From a bacterium (lineage in GTDB: Bacteria; Zixibacteria; MSB-5A5; CAIYYT01): a stretch of DNA of 64,000 nucleotides. Positions within the stretch are counted from its first letter, which is position 1; each line of letters starts with the position of its first letter. The stretch covers positions 62,001 to 126,000 of the forward strand of contig JADJGC010000023.1 of NCBI GenBank assembly GCA_016708315.1, written 5' to 3'. Position numbers and translations under genes: made by a program. A model generated the notes under the pieces. The model worked only from the letters and a program-made list of their open reading frames with translations, was not told where the DNA came from and did no database searches. Positions 62,418 through 64,000 of the stretch are shown here, piece by piece.

Positions 62418-62828
62418 TTGAGACTCTACGAAACCACCTTTATTACTGATTCACAACTGCCCGAGATTGAAATTGAGGCAGAGATCAAACGCGTCGAGGA
62501 CTTGATTAAGTCAAACGGCGGTGAGATCGTCGAAACCCAGCGTTGGGGTCTACGTCGTCTGGCGTATGAGATCGAAAAACGCCGCCAGGGTTATTACGCC
62601 CATTTCCTGTATCAGGCATTGCCGGCAGTTCCTGCTTTGCTGGATGCTTCATTCAAGGTTAACGAGAAGATCATGCGTCACTTGACCGTGGTTTCCGAGA
62701 TAAACCTCGAAGAACGCGCCCGTCAAATTGCCGAAGGAATCGCCCCGTACCGTGCGGTACTTCCTGATGAGCCACGCTTCGGTGGACATGGAAGACGCGA
62801 TCGCAGATCTGAACAGGAGGACAACTAA
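62418..62828 (+). CDS. rpsF: 30S ribosomal protein S6
   Basis: A 136-aa S6 protein (YETTFITDSQLPEIEIEAEI; ETQRWGLRRLAYEIEKRRQG; the conserved HFLYQALPA), with a longer C-terminal tail rich in Arg and Gly (GHGRRDRRSEQEDN) than many S6 proteins. The start is TTG at 62418 with GGGAGG (62405-62410) 7 nt upstream. It forms a dimer with S18 encoded next. Confidence 0.96.
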   Translation: MRLYETTFITDSQLPEIEIEAEIKRVEDLIKSNGGEIVETQRWGLRRLAYEIEKRRQGYYAHFLYQALPAVPALLDASFKVNEKIMRHLTVVSEINLEERARQIAEGIAPYRAVLPDEPRFGGHGRRDRRSEQEDN

Positions 62829-62830
62829 CA

Positions 62831-63067
62831 ATGGCTGAAGGATTTGACAGAAAGAGACGCAAACCTTGCCGTCTGTGCGAGAATAAGATCATGATCATCG
62901 ACTACAAGGACGAGAAGTTGCTGCGTCGATTCATTCTCGAGCGTGGCAAAATCGTCCCGCGTCGCGTGACCGGCAACTGCGCCAAACATCAGCGACTGCT
63001 GACAACCGCAATCAAGCGCGCCCGTCACATCGCACTGTTGCCGTTTACGGCGGAAACGTATCGGTAA
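62831..63067 (+). CDS. rpsR: 30S ribosomal protein S18 (zinc-type)
   Basis: A 78-aa S18 with the conserved KRRKPCRLCENK, YKDEKLLRRFILERGKIVPRR and KHQRLLTTAIKRARHIALLP. The Cys pair CRLC and the later Cys in GNCAKH are the zinc-binding C+ pattern, meaning that this copy depends on zinc, unlike C- paralogues that serve under zinc limitation. GGAGG precedes the ATG. Two nt separate it from rpsF. Confidence 0.96.
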   Translation: MAEGFDRKRRKPCRLCENKIMIIDYKDEKLLRRFILERGKIVPRRVTGNCAKHQRLLTTAIKRARHIALLPFTAETYR

Positions 63068-63082
63068 GACGGAATCGAGCCG

Positions 63083-64000
63083 ATGACAGAGTCGAACAGG
63101 CAGCGACTTACGTTTGCTTGTGCAGGTGCGGTTGCATTCGCATTCCCACTCTCGATTCTGATACCGCTATTTGTACCACTTGTAGCGGTCGGTCTGGCGG
63201 CGCTTTACTACCTCTGGTTCGCTCGTTCGCCAATTTGGTTGATTGTGTCAATCATTGCGGCAGGAGCGATCTTCTGGTTCATAGGCGATACCGGACATCT
63301 GGCTTACTTCTGCGTAGGATGGCTGGTTCCAGGCATGGTTTTAGCAATGACAAGACGTCACGGATGGGGCCTCGCGGCTGCATTAGTCGCGGCCTGCCTT
63401 GTTCCTGCGGCAGTAGTTGCGCTGTATCATGAGGTGCTCGCGCAGTTTATTACCGCATTTGGAGTTCAACTGCAGAATACCATTGCATCGCCGCAGTTTG
63501 CCGCTCTCTACCCGCCTGAAAGATATCAGGAAGCTGTAGAGATCGTAAATACTTGGGCGAAGAATGCACCATATTATTTGCCCGGTGTGCTTGTTTCAAC
63601 ACTTGTGTTCTTCTATGCGTTTGGAGCATTGTTAGGCGAAGTAACTTTGTCGCGCACGGGCATATTCAGCTACCGAGTACCGTCGTTCATCTTGTGGAAG
63701 CTTGATGAGTGGATGGTACTGGTTGTTGGAGTTGCAGTAGTCATGGTTCTGACGACAGAGCAGATGTTCGAGGTAATTGGTTGGAATGCGTTGGTTGTGC
63801 TGTTTATGATATTTTCCGTGTTCGGTTTGTCGTTTATCGAGTATCATATGCGCATACGAAAGTTTCCCATACCGGTTAAGATTGTCATTTACCTGGTTCT
63901 ATTCTTGACGCAGATAATTGCGGCGGTGATTCTGCCGCTGATCGCCCTTTTCGATGCGAAGTTTGATTTTCGCAAAATTCGGGCGAAACAGCTTGGTTAG
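63083..64000 (+). CDS. DUF2232 family membrane protein (YybS-like)
   Basis: A 305-aa protein with about eight helices, complete with its stop at the last bases of the window. It lies downstream of rpsR, where a DUF2232/YybS gene between rpsR and rplI is common in many bacteria. Its helices contain FACAGAVAFAFPLSILIPLF, WFIGDTGHLAYFCVGWLVPG and the terminal LYLVLFLTQIIAAVILPLIALFD-like stretch (ITQIIAAVILPLIALFD). The function is unknown; a membrane role close to ribosome or cell-wall genes is all that context supports. Confidence 0.8.
   Translation: MTESNRQRLTFACAGAVAFAFPLSILIPLFVPLVAVGLAALYYLWFARSPIWLIVSIIAAGAIFWFIGDTGHLAYFCVGWLVPGMVLAMTRRHGWGLAAALVAACLVPAAVVALYHEVLAQFITAFGVQLQNTIASPQFAALYPPERYQEAVEIVNTWAKNAPYYLPGVLVSTLVFFYAFGALLGEVTLSRTGIFSYRVPSFILWKLDEWMVLVVGVAVVMVLTTEQMFEVIGWNALVVLFMIFSVFGLSFIEYHMRIRKFPIPVKIVIYLVLFLTQIIAAVILPLIALFDAKFDFRKIRAKQLG

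Noticed and set aside
1..64000. CRISPR arrays, insertion sequences, phage genes
   Set aside because: No regularly spaced repeats, cas genes, transposases or phage structural genes were seen on either strand.

Overview
The window is about 64 kb of one bacterial chromosome with balanced base composition. It looks like a Gram-negative aerobe: there are outer-membrane barrels, lipoproteins with clear lipoboxes, a periplasmic adaptor, an alternative complex III and a caa3 oxidase. The set (MacB-type permease arrays under an NtrC regulator, ACIII plus A2-type caa3, DUF4397, zinc-type S18) suggests an uncultured lineage of the FCB group or a neighbouring phylum; that placement is inference. No IS, CRISPR array or complete tRNA was seen. 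Several genes are broken by single-base indels (near 16864, 29900, 33698, 34727, 35382, 38006, 37991, 44828 and 55877), plus one in-frame stop at 29984. Indel error in the assembly is a real possibility for many of them.

Layout. 1-2381: 3' part of a GH38 alpha-mannosidase with chitobiase-type and PA14 domains. 2443-14768 (minus): one long export operon of adaptor, two ATPases and four double-FtsX permeases. It diverges from an NtrC-type regulator and its kinase (14981-17730). The gap between them holds a near-perfect sigma-54 promoter and two palindromes 21 bp apart, so the two-component pair probably drives the export operon. 17780-25335: stand-alone PAS protein, Fur/PerR-type regulator with katG, DUF1801 protein, a four-gene membrane/winged-helix operon, DUF4256 protein and a membrane protein.

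25592-31979 is a candidate genomic island at the 3' end of the tmRNA gene (31979-32336). A second tmRNA-like 3' end lies at the far side in the same orientation. Its cargo (SDR/DUF2867, DUF4397 lipoprotein, fasciclin, DUF378, a disrupted CarH/LitR-like B12 photoreceptor regulator, an outer-membrane protein and TspO) resembles a light/stress regulon. Tandem 11-bp repeats in the divergent promoter region match the known architecture of CarH operators. 32744-37820: heme-c chemoreceptor, a hidden His/Cys-rich membrane protein, outer-membrane protein, and zinc/manganese-type binding protein plus permease with no ATPase. 37817-39950: nitronate monooxygenase and a membrane protein.

40101-44060: heterodimeric ABC exporter behind a leader that contains a promoter, a 31-codon Pro/Arg-rich leader ORF and an intrinsic terminator. 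This resembles ribosome-mediated attenuation of drug exporters such as bmrBCD and is the most novel-looking item. 44113-59789 (minus): respiratory supercluster cyoE, actABCDEF, small membrane gene, sco, coxB-A-C-D, ctaA, second sco and DUF420, with a strong promoter upstream of actA. 60017-64000: outer-membrane protein and lipoprotein pair, pth, rpsF, rpsR and a DUF2232 membrane protein.
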